A DNA stretch of 64,000 nucleotides from Chelatococcus sambhunathii (GTDB lineage Bacteria; Pseudomonadota; Alphaproteobacteria; Rhizobiales; Methylopilaceae), in assembly GCA_031316315.1 (NCBI GenBank), contig JADBEO010000009.1, forward strand, positions 52,523 through 116,522. Direction: 5' to 3'. This document shows, piece after piece, positions 63,452 to 64,000 of the stretch. Positions within the stretch are counted from its first letter, which is position 1, and each line of letters starts with the position of its first letter. A program made the position numbers and the translations under genes. The notes below the pieces were generated by a model that worked only from the letters and a program-made list of their open reading frames with translations, was not told where the DNA came from and made no database searches.

Positions 63452-64000
63452 CGCCCGGAACGCTTTTTCGGCGTCCCGCCCCGTTGCGATCAGCGCGGGC
63501 AGCTGCGCCGGGTCTTTCGCGAGCGACCTGAGCACCGCGCCGAGATCGACGCCGCCGTCCGGCCGCATGCCGACGAGCGCGGCCGGCGGAAGCGACCTCC
63601 GAGCGTCGTCCGACACGGCTCTGACGACGGCGAACGGCAGGCCGTGACGGCGAGCGACCCGTTCGGCGATGTGGCTCTCCATGTCGACCGCCGCCGCGCC
63701 GGTCCGGGCGCGGAGCGCGGCTTTCTCCGCCGCCGTCGCGACGATGCCGTCCACGCCCACCATGGAGCCGAAATGCGCGTCCGGCAGGCGGTCGCGGAGG
63801 ACTCTGAGAAGGCTCTCCTGTCGATCTGAGGAAGAGCTGTAGTCTTCACCTGCGCCCAATGGGCAAAGGGCCGCCGCATCTGGCGCGTGTTCCTCTGATC
63901 CCTCCCCTTGCAAAGGGGAGGGTGGCCCTTGGCGCAAGACAAGGGTCGGGTGGGGATCGTCCAGGATAGAGCTCGATCCTGACCGATCCCCACCCTGCCC
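63380..64000 (-). CDS. hpnG: Hopanoid phosphorylase HpnG, C-terminal half, frame open through a repeat to the window edge
   Basis: The minus-strand frame encodes SMVGVDGIVATAAEKAALRA and AAVDMESHIAERVARRHGLP, the nucleoside-phosphorylase segment of HpnG (which releases adenine from adenosylhopane), then LVGMRPDGGVDLGAVLRSLA near the C-terminus. The first 100 or so residues of a normal HpnG are missing. Instead the frame continues without stop from about 63835 to 64000 through a family B palindromic repeat, giving Pro/Gly/Ser-rich sequence. Either the repeat is inserted in frame in a longer hpnG, or the gene is a broken 3' remnant. Which one cannot be decided inside the window. Confidence 0.7.
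   Translation of the reverse strand, partial: GQGGDRSGSSSILDDPHPTLVLRQGPPSPLQGEGSEEHAPDAAALCPLGAGEDYSSSSDRQESLLRVLRDRLPDAHFGSMVGVDGIVATAAEKAALRARTGAAAVDMESHIAERVARRHGLPFAVVRAVSDDARRSLPPAALVGMRPDGGVDLGAVLRSLAKDPAQLPALIATGRDAEKAFRALLRGFHRLRAGAGDLDAHLLDMV
63898..64000. repeat. Dispersed palindromic repeat, family B (unit 4, partial)
   Basis: Starts ATCCCTCCCCTTGCAAAGGG, then GGTCGGGTGGGGATCGTCCA and GATCCTGACCGATCCCCACC, matching parts of the units at 18899-19024 and 25351-25475. The window ends inside it. It lies inside the open frame that continues into HpnG. Confidence 0.8.

Overview
The window is a high-GC stretch of chromosome from an alphaproteobacterium, most likely of the order Hyphomicrobiales. 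The evidence is the set of conserved gene neighbourhoods: DUF177-plsX-fabH-ihfA-merR, trpGDC-moaC-moeA-lexA, rnd-lptA-lptB-rpoN-hpf-ptsN and hsp20-DUF1150. A complete pqqA-B-C-D-E cluster and a hopanoid cluster (hpnN-ispH-hpnH, hpnG) suggest a methylotroph-like or PQQ-dehydrogenase-using lineage. The genus cannot be fixed from this sequence alone. No tRNA, rRNA, CRISPR array, phage or transposase gene was seen.

Layout. 0-4 kb, minus strand: cytochrome bc1 chaperone, DUF177, plsX, fabH, ihfA and a merR-type regulator that leaves the window. 4-6 kb, plus strand: a BamE-like lipoprotein, an exported DsrE-like protein, DUF1489 and DUF599. 6-12 kb, minus strand: a Tat-exported sulfatase, then cysS-MNT-HEPN-cimA, in which every junction is a 4-bp stop/start overlap. 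12-17 kb, plus strand: a secreted protein, an OmpA-family protein and the five pqq genes. 17-25 kb: a DUF2865 protein, a repeat-rich gap, then trpG-trpD-trpC, two small membrane proteins, moaC, moeA and lexA with its SOS box. 25-30 kb: a sulfonate/taurine-type ABC importer, a TauD-family dioxygenase broken by an in-frame amber codon, and an Asp/Glu-hydantoin racemase. 30-39 kb: a TPR protein, L36, rfbBD, hsp20-DUF1150, ptsN, hpf, rpoN, lptB, lptA and an RNase D-like exonuclease. 39-48 kb: an iron-siderophore island (fused FhuB, FhuD, TonB receptor, AraC regulator, FhuC, ABC exporter). 48-56 kb: glycogen-debranching-like enzyme, ABC exporter, GT4 glycosyltransferase, PRC-barrel protein, MFS transporter. 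56-58 kb: an EEP-family hydrolase and a cardiolipin-synthase-like PLD protein. 58.6-64 kb: hpnN, ispH, hpnH and the 3' half of hpnG.

Functional themes. Envelope biology recurs throughout: fatty acid and phospholipid initiation, outer-membrane assembly, LPS transport, hopanoids, cardiolipin and dTDP-rhamnose. Cofactor supply is the second theme (PQQ, molybdopterin). The iron island supplies a complete uptake route but no siderophore synthesis genes, so it probably takes up siderophores made by other organisms or ones encoded elsewhere.

Most notable items for a second look: the MNT/HEPN pair embedded by translational coupling between cysS and cimA; the amber codon in the tauD-like gene; the dispersed palindromic element whose last copy is read in frame with the C-terminal half of HpnG; the absence of lptC from its usual place; a receiver-domain scrap at the edge of the iron island; and two mutually exclusive hairpins over the hsp20 ribosome binding site.
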